In this document: piece after piece, positions 33,855-47,400 of the stretch | Position numbering within the stretch: the first letter of the stretch is position 1 | How the letters are laid out: each line of letters begins with the position of its first letter | Source of the DNA: Hanleya hanleyi | Lineage: Eukaryota; Mollusca; Polyplacophora; Lepidopleurida; Hanleyidae | NCBI GenBank assembly: GCA_036873755.1 | Contig: JAVTVY010017367.1 | Coordinates: forward strand, 1-64,000 | Direction: 5' to 3' | DNA: 64,000 nucleotides | Notes under the pieces: model-generated | What the model saw: only the letters and a program-made list of their open reading frames with translations | Databases searched by the model: none | Told to the model about the DNA's origin: nothing | Program-made: the position numbers and the translations under genes

Positions 33855-34330
33855 TCACTCGACAGATATATATATATATAGGTTTATTTTTTGGTGGGAA
33901 ATTTAAATCGTACGATGTCGGGCATTGCAGGTTAGTTTTTCTGGGTGTTCTTGCATTTAACGTGTTTACCCTCTATTGAGACGTTTACTCCATAGACGTT
34001 CGAGATGCTCACCCATTGACATCAGATGAGTTATTTGTTTGATCTGATCTGTCATCGCAGTTCCCGCGCTAGCCTATCTAATTCCGCTTGAGCCGGTGCA
34101 AGGGGCCGTGAGGATACTTCATAATCTTTGTATGAATCACGCAATAAACGCGTGGCTAAGATACTAAGGCTACGTCAGAGAATCCGCCGTATTCTCAGCT
34201 CTGAATGTGAGGTGCCGAGGGATCCTTCCCTTTAGAGTCATATGGTTAATTTTTAGTCGCCAGACATAGTCAATTCTTCATACATGTATCTCTTGCATAT
34301 CGCTCCAATTTATAGTACACCGTGTATATG
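33855..34330 (+). repeat. Dispersed repeat family B, tandem copy 1
   Basis: Landmarks are TTTGGTGGGAAATTT, GTCGGGCATTGCAG, TATCTAATTCCGCTTGAGCC, GAGGTGCCGAGG and AGTCGCCAGACATAG. The same order is in the next copy. Confidence 0.75.
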
Positions 34331-34379
34331 GTAGTAATCTGCTGGTGACTGTTAGTCCCCGATGCACGCTCTCTGTATA

Positions 34380-34735
34380 AGTCACTCGACAAATATATGA
34401 AGCTTTATTGTTTTGGTGGGAAATTTCAGTCATACGAGGTCGGGCATTGCAGTTTTTTCTCTGTGTATTCTTGATTTCAGCAGGTTTACGCCTTGTTGAG
34501 ACTTCGACGATGTTATTTGTTTGACCTGAACTATCATCACCGCCACGTGGATAATTGAGTCTCTACAGCAGCGATAAGAACGCGACTGAGATACTAAGGC
34601 TACATCTGCGAATCGACCGTATTCTTGGGATTTGGGGATGCGAGGTGCCGAGGAATGCTTTTCTGTAGAGTCATATGGTTGATTTTTATTCGCCAAACGT
34701 TTCACACCTCTTGCATATCGCTACAAATCACTCAA
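34380..34735 (+). repeat. Dispersed repeat family B, tandem copy 2
   Basis: Shorter direct repeat of 33855-34330, carrying TTTGGTGGGAAATTTC, GAGGTCGGGCATTGCAG, GCGAGGTGCCGAGGAATGC and the CTTGCATATCGCT end. Family B also recurs at 55.19-55.59 kb. Confidence 0.75.
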
Positions 34736-35169
34736 AACATACATGTATGTAAGCGCATCCATGTAATATCAATATATATATTGTCCTTGTGTATAAAGCG
34801 GGGCGCGATCCAGGAGCGGATAACTCATTATACATGAATCTGGGTACAATAATTGAATTACAGGAACAATCCGAGCAGACATGATTGTAAAAAGACTGAA
34901 TGAAGCGATTAACAGGTGTGAAAGTTGCCGGATATTGGCTACAATGGTAAACTCATCCGGTGAACACGAGTGACAATATACGTGCAGCTGGTCATATAAA
35001 CAATATCCAGCAATTGGTACACGTTTCAATATGGAAAAATGATCTTATAATAAGTCATTTCTCACGATAAGCCCTAATGCCAAGAAACCTCCTACTGAAT
35101 ATATACATTTGTTTTTTTTATAAACATATATCCAGAGATGTTTTATCTCCATTCAAATGACTCATACAA

Positions 35170-35407
35170 TCACTTTCCGTGACACTTAATACATGCAGAT
35201 CTCCGTCTGAGAGTACGCTGTAAAGTTTCTCCCATGAACGTTACAATGGATAAGGTTATTCCAAATGCCAAGAGATAGAACACGCTATGTACAGTCAGTA
35301 AATCTATCGCGCTAGCGTCTGTTTTTCGTTGTGAGCATTCTTTCTGACGCGGAACCCATTTCTTCTGCCAGAATTTCAGCAGTCCATTCTCATGAAGACT
35401 CAAGATT
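35170..35407 (-). CDS. Receptor exon 11: S2 end, M4, cytoplasmic tail
   Basis: Acceptor ATTTTCAG|AATCTT; stop TGA at 35170-35172. It encodes ILSLHENGLLKFWQKKW, Cys616, then M4 and a short basic tail ending CIKCHGK. The tail is only about 20 residues and has no PDZ-binding ending. Confidence 0.95.
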
Positions 35408-38400
35408 CTGAAAATATAAAAAAGGAATATATCACAAAACATCATCGGCACGGAGATACAAAAAGCGTTAGAACTGCATGAAGAGTCGACCCGCTTTGTC
35501 ACAACTGTCATCATTTCGACCAAACCGTTAAAACTTCGTGCAGAGTGAACGACTTTGGTCACAAACTGATTTTTTTCGAAATGGGTTATAACCGTCGATT
35601 TGTACGAAGAATCATGGGCGCGGCTTACGCGTTTTATCCAAACATGAACAGTTATCGGTTGAATCACCACAATCATCCATATAAACATCAATGCATTTAA
35701 AAACTGGATGAATATCATTTGGAACACCTCGGTCACTTGTATATGGGAGCATCTTCCTGAAGTACTCTGACCTGTTATGGCATTTATATACGTGGTGAGG
35801 ACATCAAAAAATAACTTTGAGCAAGTATCGCTCTAAGCCTTTATCCATGTATGCGTTATCGACCTAAAATAACCCCGACCATCACGAGAGAAAATAATTA
35901 AAATACGGTGGATATAAAATGAATCACTAAACACATCCACATATCCACATATTCATCCATGCATTAAACAGTAATTAGATTTTCTTTAAACACATTAATC
36001 TTCTGTAGATGAGAGAAAATATTTTAGAGCAATCATGCCATCACTCCGAGCCCTGTGTTAAAAATATACAACGTCCACCACCCTTACGCGTAAGCGTTAT
36101 CGATCTGCAGTAATTTGGAGCATCGACAACCCAGGTCATTAGAGAATATACATTGTCATCTGTGTGACAATAATACTATATTCTTTGGAAGCTTTAGCTT
36201 TATACGTATGCTAGAAAACCCTTAAAATGAATTGGAGAACCCACATCATATATGTACGGGAAAGAGTCAGTCATCTCCGATTGTAAAATCAGCACTAAAT
36301 ATGTTTTTGTTTCGTGGTTCCAATTACGCGTTGCATTTCGATTTAGGTACACGCCATAACCCCATAACACGTCAACCACCCAGCCAGGGTGAAATTTGGC
36401 GAATGCTATGACGAGTCAACAACAGGAATATTTTTGCTTAGTATTAAGGTCATTGAGCGAAATTACCTGTCCTACTAGGCATCAGATTACTAAATTTAAG
36501 AAAATCCCATTCGTTGAATCCACTAGGCAAACTATGTCAAAGAGGATAGCTTTCTTCCAAGTTTTGCTGCGAAAAATAATTGAAGTCCACTAGTAGGTGT
36601 TCGGAGTATGATATGTCCGATTTCCCTGTGAGTTCGAGTTCGAGAAAATGCTTATCGGAGGGACTATTTGATTGTTTTCTCAAAGCAAAGAAAATGGCGA
36701 AAGGTATGGCGTCATCTGCACGAGCGCGTTTCACTCAAAATGAAGGAAGGATTGTCAGGATGCAGCACTTGAATTATCCCTACCTTGGGGGTACTTTTCG
36801 CCCTCCGCCACTTTGCTGATAATTTGCTCTTATCTCCGGAACGACAAAAAGTTGAGAGCTGACACTATGTGACACAGCTTATCGTATCGTGGACAATTTG
36901 CACCAATTTGCATAATCCAAGCAGAGGATCATGGATAAATTCAAAAGGGCGACCATGCTGGGTACCAGAAAAGTGGTTTTCGTTATTCTCTTCGTACTTT
37001 CTGTTTTTCTACGGAGGATAGTCGGCAAAGGCCACTTGATTTCACATCAGACTATTGTTTACTAATTTATCTTGCCGTGTTTGCCAAGATGATAAAAACT
37101 CGGAATATCTGGCCGGTCAAAAAATGCATTTTTCTGAAAATGACGTCACTGTTACGTCTTCATTGCGGCCATATTTATACATTGTCTTGTAGAGCTTGAC
37201 ACGAAAGTGTGGTAAATGTGGCAATAGTGTGGCAAATGTCATCACTCTAACCTCAGAGATAGCGAAAAGGGATGGAATACTCCCTCCCCGCCAGGGCGTC
37301 CAGGCAGGATAGCGCTAAAGTACTTATTGCCGAGATATGGAAATTTAGACTTAATTAGGGAATCGGCGATGCACAATTTGCGATGTCCGTAAATAACAAT
37401 TATTGAGTGGACTGAGACCTAATAGATTTCTGGGATTCGCGACTGTTAGGGTAACTTGGTTTTGGGAAATGGATACCAGATGAAAATACGACGGTAGGTT
37501 AGATATTGTTGATTCAATTATGAACTGGTTGAGTGAAAACTGGTCCATACAATGTAAGGGTCGGAGGCGGGGTAGGGGCCTTGTCATCAGAACATGAGGG
37601 GAGGAGATATTTTATGCGATGTGCTTATTGATTACTCGCGGTTTCTTTCTGAATTTTACATCTAGAACACTAGCTACGACAGGTTATATTTCAAATTGAA
37701 TTATTGCAGGAATTGTGATTTAGATGGCCGATCATCTACGGGAAAGGCAAAAAATATCAAAACGAATGGTACATTGGGCAAGAGAAGTAGCGTTCTTGAA
37801 ATCCCAACTCGGCTCCAGGTGAAGCGGTTACATTCATTACTGCTTTATAGTTTGAACGATATAATTCGCCATTTTTCAATGTTCTGTCTCTGCCGCGATT
37901 AATAATTGATGACATATGGCTGAAGTGATTTGGGAGGACAACATCAGCCAAGACGTTCTCAGCTTGTAGCACTTGAATTAAAGTGGAATTCGAACCCAAC
38001 TGTATAATGCAAGCAAATATAGAACAATATCGATGATATCTCCTTGCCTCAAATAATGTGTCGTGCAACTTATTGGAATGAACTAACAAATTTATTAATT
38101 AATTGAGATGGGAAATAAGCTATTATATTCAGAGAATAGTGCTAAACGTAACCGCTAAATGCATAAAAACGCAAAGCCATACTGGAATATTGAGCTGTAG
38201 CAATTGTGAAAAAGTACGCATGGGTACGCAAAAGTATGCATGGGAGAGAACGTAACTTTGTGAAATACAAAGGCAGCAAACGGAATAAAAATAAATGCAA
38301 AAATATCGTACAGCAGCCAAGATTTTTGATAAGATACTCCGTTAATGTGAAAGGCGATATGATAAAGAAAGTGTTGAAAATATGGATGGGCATGTACTAA

Positions 38401-41400
38401 AGACGTGTTTTCTGGAATTAGATAAAACCAAAGTCCAAACAATTATAATAATAATACGGATGAATTTTCCATGATGAACTCTATTACAAAAAACGTTCAG
38501 AAACTCGGATCGAAAGAAAATGAAATATTTTCTAATAATATTTTGAATGAAACGTTGGACAGACTAGAGATAACATGAGATCTAACAAGAGGTAACAAGA
38601 GATGAGATAACAAGTGATTGTGGCAGTAAACAATGCTTAAAATACAAGACGCCAGGAATTCATGAAATTCCGAATGAGTTATTAAAACTTGAACCTGTTA
38701 TATATATATGTATGTTTCACGTTTTTTTTGCAATCTGTGTGTTGCAGATGATATATTACCAAGTGTGGAAAATGTTTTTGATAATATGCTACGAGTTGAC
38801 GTGAGAGAATTTCAGAGTTTGTCGATGACACAAGCGGCTCAGTTTCGCTGTGGTACTTATAGTGTGAAAGATGAAACACATTTTCTTTACTTCTGCTCTT
38901 CTTACAAAAATGAGAGACGGTCGTTGCTACAACAATGTTTGTTCTAATTTCTCACTCTGTCGGCGACTAACTAAATATTTTGTTTGAGAAAATACACACA
39001 CAAAAATGTCATTTTATTGAAAGATGTTTTTTGTAAAAGAAGAGATGCGCTGTTTTCAGCGCATGCCACATGACCAATGCTTTACCTAAGCATACGATAC
39101 AAGTGGTTAATATGCCCATGTAAGGGCTTGGTTTGTGTATATATTGTATGCTATTAAGTGCTACGAACACTCCACCATAAATAAAAGATTTGGAGCAGTA
39201 AACTACTTGTGGAAATCTGTACTTAATTAGGGAATCGACGGGGTACAATTTCGTTAGCATGACCGTGAATGTAAACTATTCCTGGTCTGAGACGTAAAAA
39301 CGCAATATATTAACTGGTTAAAGCATTATGAATAAGTTTGCATTTTCCAAATCTAAACTTACTGTTGTGAGAAGATATCTGTGTATATAGAATTCTTTGA
39401 AAAGGCCATACTCGAGGTTGTCACGAGTAGGGGCTCGTTGATGTATCCAATATCACAGTTGTTAGCAACGGTCGGAGCCATGTGAAGAGAGTCAGATATA
39501 TAAACGTATCCACCGCCTTCCATTTTCTTCTGTTGCATCGAATCAGAATCACTAAGCACATCTGGGTCAGTGGCTGAGAACTGCATCACTCCCCTCCAAA
39601 TCTCTCTGTACAGTTTCTTGCTATCATTCTGAAAAAAAACGAGAAAAAACAACAAATAACAACAACGTTTCTTCCTGCCACAACGTCATGCATCTACAGA
39701 TAGTGACTGAACAAAATCAGGAATGAATATCCGATTTGTCTCTATGCTTTGTTGCCAATGAATAGAATGTGAGAACACTTTGTCTGTGTTTTTTTAACCC
39801 AACGCGTCGAAGCGAAATATGACAGGTTCGGCCACATCGAATATGCGACTTGAGCTTTTCCGTCAGTGGTATTTATTATCATGAAAATATGATTTTTGGA
39901 TGTGAACCAGATTTTATCTCTATTAGACTAAAGACAATACACCTGGGCAGCAGTGTTACTCTCTATAATACAAATGAATAACAATGGTTGACACCTTCAA
40001 GAATAAAGTTCACATATATTGTAGAATATGTTAACTTTGTGGTAACACATTAATTAAAAGCAACATTAATAGCCCCCTCTAAATCATAAAAATAACACAC
40101 TCTTAAAACGTTAATGTTAGATTTAACATATAAAGTGTTGGAGGAGGGAAAGCACTTAGAAAGTGTTGTATTCGCCACTGTTAAGTGTAGTATTCACTAC
40201 TTTTAAGTGTTGGATACAACAGCTTAAAATGTTGCATTTAACACTTATATGGCGGATTCCACGATAACCTAGTCCACTCTTCCGTCAAATTCTCCGTCCA
40301 ACCGAAAAATGGCATTAGCAACGTTAAAAATACAAAACAAAAACTAACTCCTTGTTATGTACATGTTTGCTAAACCCACCAAGGTTGTGTAACCGTTTGA
40401 CCCTATATATTTCTTTTCTGCAGTATAATAGAGAGACAGAAATGTAAATGTTGCTAATGTCACTTGTGCTAATGTCATATTTCCGTCATACTTTTTTTAC
40501 AATATTCACCACAAATCAAATGTCAACTAAATTATTCATTTTTTTGTACAGTGATACTAGATTGACCTTATTAAGATATATGTACCATTGCCAGTGTGTT
40601 AAATACCAATACATGGATACTATGAGTGTTTGAAAAACGTTGCTTATGTCATTTCCGTCCAATTCCCGTGACGAAAATGACATTAGCAAAATTTTGAAAA
40701 GGCCCTGTATTACAGCATGGGTGATGTCACACACTGACAAGGGTACAGATACGTCAATACAATTGGCTTAATTCCACAAAGCATATGCTTGTGCTTGTCT
40801 TACACGAAATTTCTCGAACATATACAAAATAGATTTTGACGGAAAAATGACATAAGCAACGCAAATGTCACTTTTGTTTTGTCTCGCTAAATTAAAAACT
40901 GTACAAAGATTTCATAGGGGTACCTGTTTATTTTCATCTTAAGCAATTCATTGACATGTTTAGGATAGTATGGTACAGGGCACATTGTTTGTTCACGATA
41001 TTTTTGAAATGATAGGTGTTGCAAATGTCATGTTCCGTCAATTATTCACGGAAATGTGTGTTAGTGGACTAGGTTATCGTGGAATCTGCCAAATGTGATA
41101 AATACAACACTCTCTAAATGCTTTCCTTCCTCCAACACTTTGGATTTTAAATCTAACATTAGCGATTTAAGAGTATAGCAGGTTCTACAATGATCAGCGC
41201 TGTAACTATATTAGAATGACAGCTACGTGGCTGCATCTATAACAGTATAGTTGTTCAGAGTTCCCGTATGCATCATCATAACCACTGACTTTGTTTAGGT
41301 CACGGAAATTTACCATCTCATCTTACATAGTTTCCAGATATTTGTGGATTTACGTTGCTCCGTTCAGATATTTGAATTTGATGTCGCGAACGTTTCATCT

Positions 41401-44400
41401 AAATGTAAATACATTTCGTGGCGTAAATTTGTGGAATTATTGTGTTGTGAGCGAATACATTTTTATATCTGAGTAATCGCCATCGCGCGTTGATGCCTTC
41501 GTCTTTCGGTGCTGTGCTCACTTGTATTCCAATACCTGCGACATTCGCATCTTGTCCGTCTGATTTACCTGTGTATTCGCGTCCACTGCTATGGCAACTG
41601 ACTTGTATCTTATATCGGGTTCTTTTTGAGTTGTGGTTAAGAGACCTGCCAGGTAGCTTGCCTGTTTTCGGAACCGCCTCATAAAGTTTTTTTTAAATGC
41701 ACGTTTCGAGTTGGGGATATTCGAGCACTGGACCAAACCCAGTGGTTAAGAGAATGGTTCCTCGAGTTGATATCGCATGCTATTATGGGCCAAAGCATTC
41801 TTAGGCGATGGAGACTGTGTATGTGAGATCTACTGTGCAGGCCCTAGAACAGCCTGGATACCGTACACGTCCGCATCCTAGTCACACTGGTTCGAAGGAA
41901 AACGATGATCTATGATATCGATGGTAGGAAGACTAATATACATCAGATATTGAAAAAATATTGCTTTGACTTCACTGAGAAATCTACTAAATAACATATT
42001 TTTGTATTGTACGATGACAATATTCTGGAAAGGGGTATTGCTAGCGGTATATAAGGTAACCGGATCTGCAGAACAAGCAACACTTATTGCAATGTTCAAA
42101 GCAGAGTGAAAGGTAACTACAGAAATATCATTTGCTTCCAGAGGACACGTACAATGTCTAACAAGAGAATTGGTTGTGGGTTGTTTGAAAGCGATTTATT
42201 TAACATAGTAACTTAGTTTTTTGTTAGATCTTCTTAACCTTACCTGGAATGGGTTTTTTGGCAAATAACCGGGCCTTGGAGGGGACACAACCAAATATTT
42301 TTCTTACGCCTTGAGAGGGAGATTCCCATATTATACCTTTGGTTCAAGATCTACCTACTCCTTTGATAATGTCACGGTGGCGTCATTTAAAAAAGACATT
42401 TTGGTCGATTTTTCACTTTAATAATAATCTGATGTGAAATAGAATAATTTTATACAGTTTTTCTCAAAGAAATCAGGACTTTTAAGGAAAAACTACGAAC
42501 ACATCACGTTTCTCGTACCCGACATGGCCGCCATTTTGAATTTACCCACGATCCTCTGCCCGGGGGATAAATAAATAGGCTCAAACTGACCCAAGGAATG
42601 TCAGCTTTCGTTTTTTTTGTCGTTCCGGCGATAGAGTAGAACGTTCGGTAGGAAGGCCCCCAGGCCTGTTAGGGTTAATATTTTAATATTGAGTGTCGCT
42701 CCATGGCTAAAATATTGCTGAACGCGACATCAAATTTAATTTTCTCTCTTCCTAAAGTTGTACAATCTCCCCTCTTAACGGTGGCGGTTCCTCACTCATT
42801 GTTTCGTTGCTTTCGTTGTGGAATAAGAATAGGTTATAAAGATAATTATTTGTCTTATAAGGGAAGTAGCTTGTGTAGATAACCATCGCAAGTAGAGCAA
42901 CATTTTCGGGTCTGTTAATCTGTTGGGGCTGGCATATTTCCAAGTTGACGTAATACAATGCCTCGGGTCAATGATCTGCATGAAGTGAATTTTTATCCTC
43001 GACCCCGTAAAGTGACGAGAGAGCATTGTTGTGGCGTTTCCCTGTCTGCTTTTCCTTAGTGATTCATTGGTTGTTTTAATCGAAGGTTGATTACAATGTA
43101 AGGAGCAGATTACGATCGGTCGAATCGACATCGTGAGCGACGGTTGGGATGATCTGAGTGGTTAGTTTACATTTGTATACATGTATGTTCTGATGTCCGG
43201 CGCCGAATGTGTTCAACAGCAAAGCGAATCATTGACTCGTAAATTCTTTGAGGGAAACTTTGTACTGGCTTGATGAGATTTCTACCACGTGAAACTGATG
43301 AGCCTCAATTACCTTCGAAAATATACTGGCGAATGATTCCGAAGAGAACCCCCATTGATATTCCTGCTGATTAACGAGTTCCTGTAAGGAGCGAAATGGC
43401 ACCCGCCGTTGAACTACCCCAAGATCAGGAATCAGATGGGCAGCATAAATCACAGCAATTATCAGACAAAATAAGCACCAAGAGGCGAACACAGTCCTTG
43501 CTGACACTGACCCGTGTCGATGAACATTCAGCGAATGCCCAGAGTATCCTGACAGAGGAGAAAGAGCACAAAAAGTTCACCAATATTACATGTTTTAAGT
43601 AGATATTTTGCATTCATTATACTCAAGGCAAACATTTTATTTGTATTTAATGTGCACTGGTGTTTATTACCGAGGAGACTGTGCGTCACAACAAAATTCT
43701 ATCAAAGCAGTCGTATGTTCTACAATATACAATTTCCGAATGAATGCCTTTCACAACGACAATAGCCATGGGTGATGGTATCGCATAATGCTTTAGAGTT
43801 ATTGCGTGCATTGCTCTCTGTGCGTAAATCGGAGTAATTCATAGCGAGAAATAGTAGCATTCAGCGCATAATTACACACAATTCGAATCAATATCATTTA
43901 ATCATTCGTATGAATAAATATTTAGCCTCGTCGATAGAGGAGTTTGAACATATAGCTGTCAATTTGAATATTCCTATGACGGATTTCTGTCATATATGCT
44001 CTCCCACAATCCCTTCACAGCTTTTTGTCATTCAAATCTGCCACGCTTTTTTTTTGCAAGAAGCTATCCTGAGGTTTCGAAAACATAATTTGTCCTATGA
44101 TTATTTCTTCAACGAGCTATAGATTGTCGTCTTAGCATATCCAAGTCGAACACTAGACGTGTTGCCTTGGCAGAACAAAACACATTATCTGATCAGAAAA
44201 CGGGTTTGGTGATGTCATAGCTCTATAAATATTCCGTGGCCCATATTGGGAGAAATGCAATGTATGACCTATTTAAAATTCAAATCAAATAGCTATTCGA
44301 AAGAAATTGACATCAATACAACTACCACTTGCCATATTGCCACAGAAAATCCTCGCTGCACGGTGTTGGCAAGCTCCTATATTGATTGGCTATATGACAT

Positions 44401-47400
44401 CACGTACGTTGTTCGGTTTGGACGATTTACCCTATTCATTAGGTCAAGGTAATTGACGGAACGTTAGTGTAGTGTTTACTTGAAATGTGAAGATGTAGAT
44501 TGTATAACATGTTTAAGCCATAATACGCTAAAAAGGAATATTCGCATTTTGTGAAATCAGAGCTTTGACCCTTGTGAAAAATACAAATGATTGCAGTCCA
44601 CTGCCACAGGCACCCGTTCAGCAACGTCTAACGATGAATGCTAGGTTGTACGAGTGCAGCATAGTTATAATTCTGACCTTGATTTAACATGTTCCCGAAG
44701 AGTTTCCAGAAGTTGAGGGCTGCCAGATCCCCGAATTTCCGAGAAGTTACCGGAGCGGGCTTCTGTAAATTATTCTTCGGGTAATAGTTCTCTAACATGC
44801 TGAGAAGAAAGGACACGACTAGGAGGCAGGTTATCATCAGGACCAAAAGAATCCAATCGAATACATCCATTGCTACACGCCATCTTAGTTCACTGTCAGT
44901 GGGTTTCTTGTAATGACCTCGGACTGGTGTTACTAGGACTGGATAGGAAAAGTCCATTACTTTCATTCGGTCCTCCTTTGGCCAGTAAGGCACTCCAATA
45001 ACGTCAATATCCTGCTATGACAAATTGCATCACTTTACAGTATAAATGATGTTAGGTCGGGGTGCACAACTATAATCCAGATGATTAAAAGTTCTATAAA
45101 TAAACTGCATAAACCTCTCAGCCTTGATATCTTTAAGTGTGTGTATGGCAATATACGAATACAGGTGATAGAAAGATAATAATTTTGAAAATCGGGGATG
45201 AGGCTTCGCCGAGGTACTAAGTTTGATGTTCAGACCAAGTACGTGTCGAACATTCTGAGGGACACATGTGTGGACAATCATCGAAACGGGTATACACCGG
45301 ATATCGTACATACAAGTTTCGAAGTTGTTCTTCAATCATTAACCGCGATATGCGCCGCTACTTTTCTGACGACCGGGAGAATGGGTCATAACCCTGTGAA
45401 GAATCACCGAAACGTTTGCAGTTTGCACTACCAAGCAGTGACCTTATTTACGTTCAATTTCAGTATTGTCTTCAACTAGGATTTAGTGAACTTCGGTCGG
45501 TCTTGTTTCATTCAAACTGGAACTGGTCAACATAGGATGTTCATACAGTCTAGGAGACTGCTGATCTACTGTGATGAATACAGTAGCGGGAAAGTATTTG
45601 TCTGGTTACAGTAAAGTAAATTTAATGAAATTATGTCATTTAACATCTGGAATATGGAACGCCAGGCTACACTCCTGATGTTTCGTCATTATGTCCCGAT
45701 TGGCAATGTTCGCATACAGCGGTCGTGTCGACCATTCAACGCACATGTTTTGTATTTTCCACATGTTCCGGGGAACTTATGAGGGTGTGTGAGTTCGGAA
45801 GGGACGTTCCTGTCCTTCGGGTTGTACATGTGAGTTAGAAAGCAAGTATTTGTGCATCTGATCAAGCTATTCAAACTCGCAAATAAGATGCTATTAGGCG
45901 GCATTTTGTAAGCTGTTTGTGCGTCGTGCGTTGTTGATGAGAAATAACGCTATGGTTAAAAATATCCCGAAACGGTTTCCAAACTAGCAGTTATACGTGA
46001 ATAGAGTATCATACACTATTGCGCTCATCATATGGACTGAAAATTATTCAGGTTTCCCCCCGGGTGTATGGAAAGTTATGACCCTCCCTAAAGCGCATAC
46101 ACTCTGAAGCGTCAGCCGAAGGATGTATGAGTTTCAGGGAGGGTCGTAACTTTCCATACACCCGGGGGAAAACCTGAATAACGAATTTATTATCCCTCAA
46201 GCCCTTTTATCTTATAGCAAACTATTGAAAAAGATTTATCATTTAGTACCAACGGTACAACGGACAAATTCAGCGGGCCCTTTCAATTACGAAACTGTCC
46301 GCATTTTGCTACTGCGCTGCGAGAGACGCGCCACAAGACATCGGTCCATTTCGTTCGAAATACGACCTTTATTTTTGGAAGAAACGACACCTTTTGTAGA
46401 ATTATATTCGGATACGTCAGTGAAAATGATGAACTATGAGGTTGTTCCATTAAATTTTGACGAGCGGGGGAAAGCTATTCCATACATATTCAGCTGAACT
46501 TTCGAAGCGAGAGCGGCGGTTCCAATTGCACGTGAGTTGTTTTTTTATATACACTGAGTAGCAAGACATCTCTCTTTTAGCACGACCTTTTAACCAATCA
46601 AAATCCAGATATTGAATAAGAATTTGCTTGTGGGGTAATAATGTCCAATACGAGTCAAATATGTTCGTGTATTTACAACAAATAACATCATCTGTTGAGC
46701 AATTGTGGTATCAATTGCACGATATCATAACTTTCATCTCCTTTGCTTTCTCGGCTCGTGTAATGTCATCGAATGGTCTAATCCCCCCCCCCCCGTATCT
46801 GTAGGCATTCGGATCAACAAGCAGCTGCCATGAGGTTCCAAGTCATGAGATACAATCTTCGTCTAAATGGATGGTGCATCGATACGTTTTTTTCACGTAA
46901 TCATTTCCGTCAATGTTTCTTGGATACTTCAGCGAGAGAGAGAGAGAGAGCGACAGAATATTAAGGCTTACCGTCGCGTTCAGCAATATTTCAGCTAGAA
47001 AGCGACGACCTAACAAAATTCGAAGTATTCCAACAAAACCAAGTTAATAACCCCGCAACCCAGAAGTAATCAGCACAACACATTAAAAAGACATGTATAC
47101 AATAAAATTTATACAACAAACCGATTTCTCTCGAATAGCCTAAAATATAATCTTTGTCCCATCTAAAACGGATCTTCAGAAGTAGCTACTCGATAACAAG
47201 AATTTCTTACAATCATGAAGTCTATACATTCGATCAGAATATGTGGATGCTTCTGAATCTACAAGTGTTTTCTTTCATTAATCTAGGGAACATGACTGCT
47301 AATGATTGTAGCTAAAAAACAGCGATATTTTCTGATATTTCCACGATTGCAGCTTCTGGGAGCATTGGGAACATCTTGTGACCCAGTGTTGCCCCATCAC

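Noticed and set aside
35408..35736. Upstream extension of the last receptor exon's open frame
   Set aside because: The acceptor at 35408-35410 gives correct phase with exon 10, and residues upstream have no iGluR similarity.
36396..36819. Overlapping plus and minus frames near 36.4-36.8 kb
   Set aside because: No domain; they lie within intron 10 at the edge of a family A repeat.
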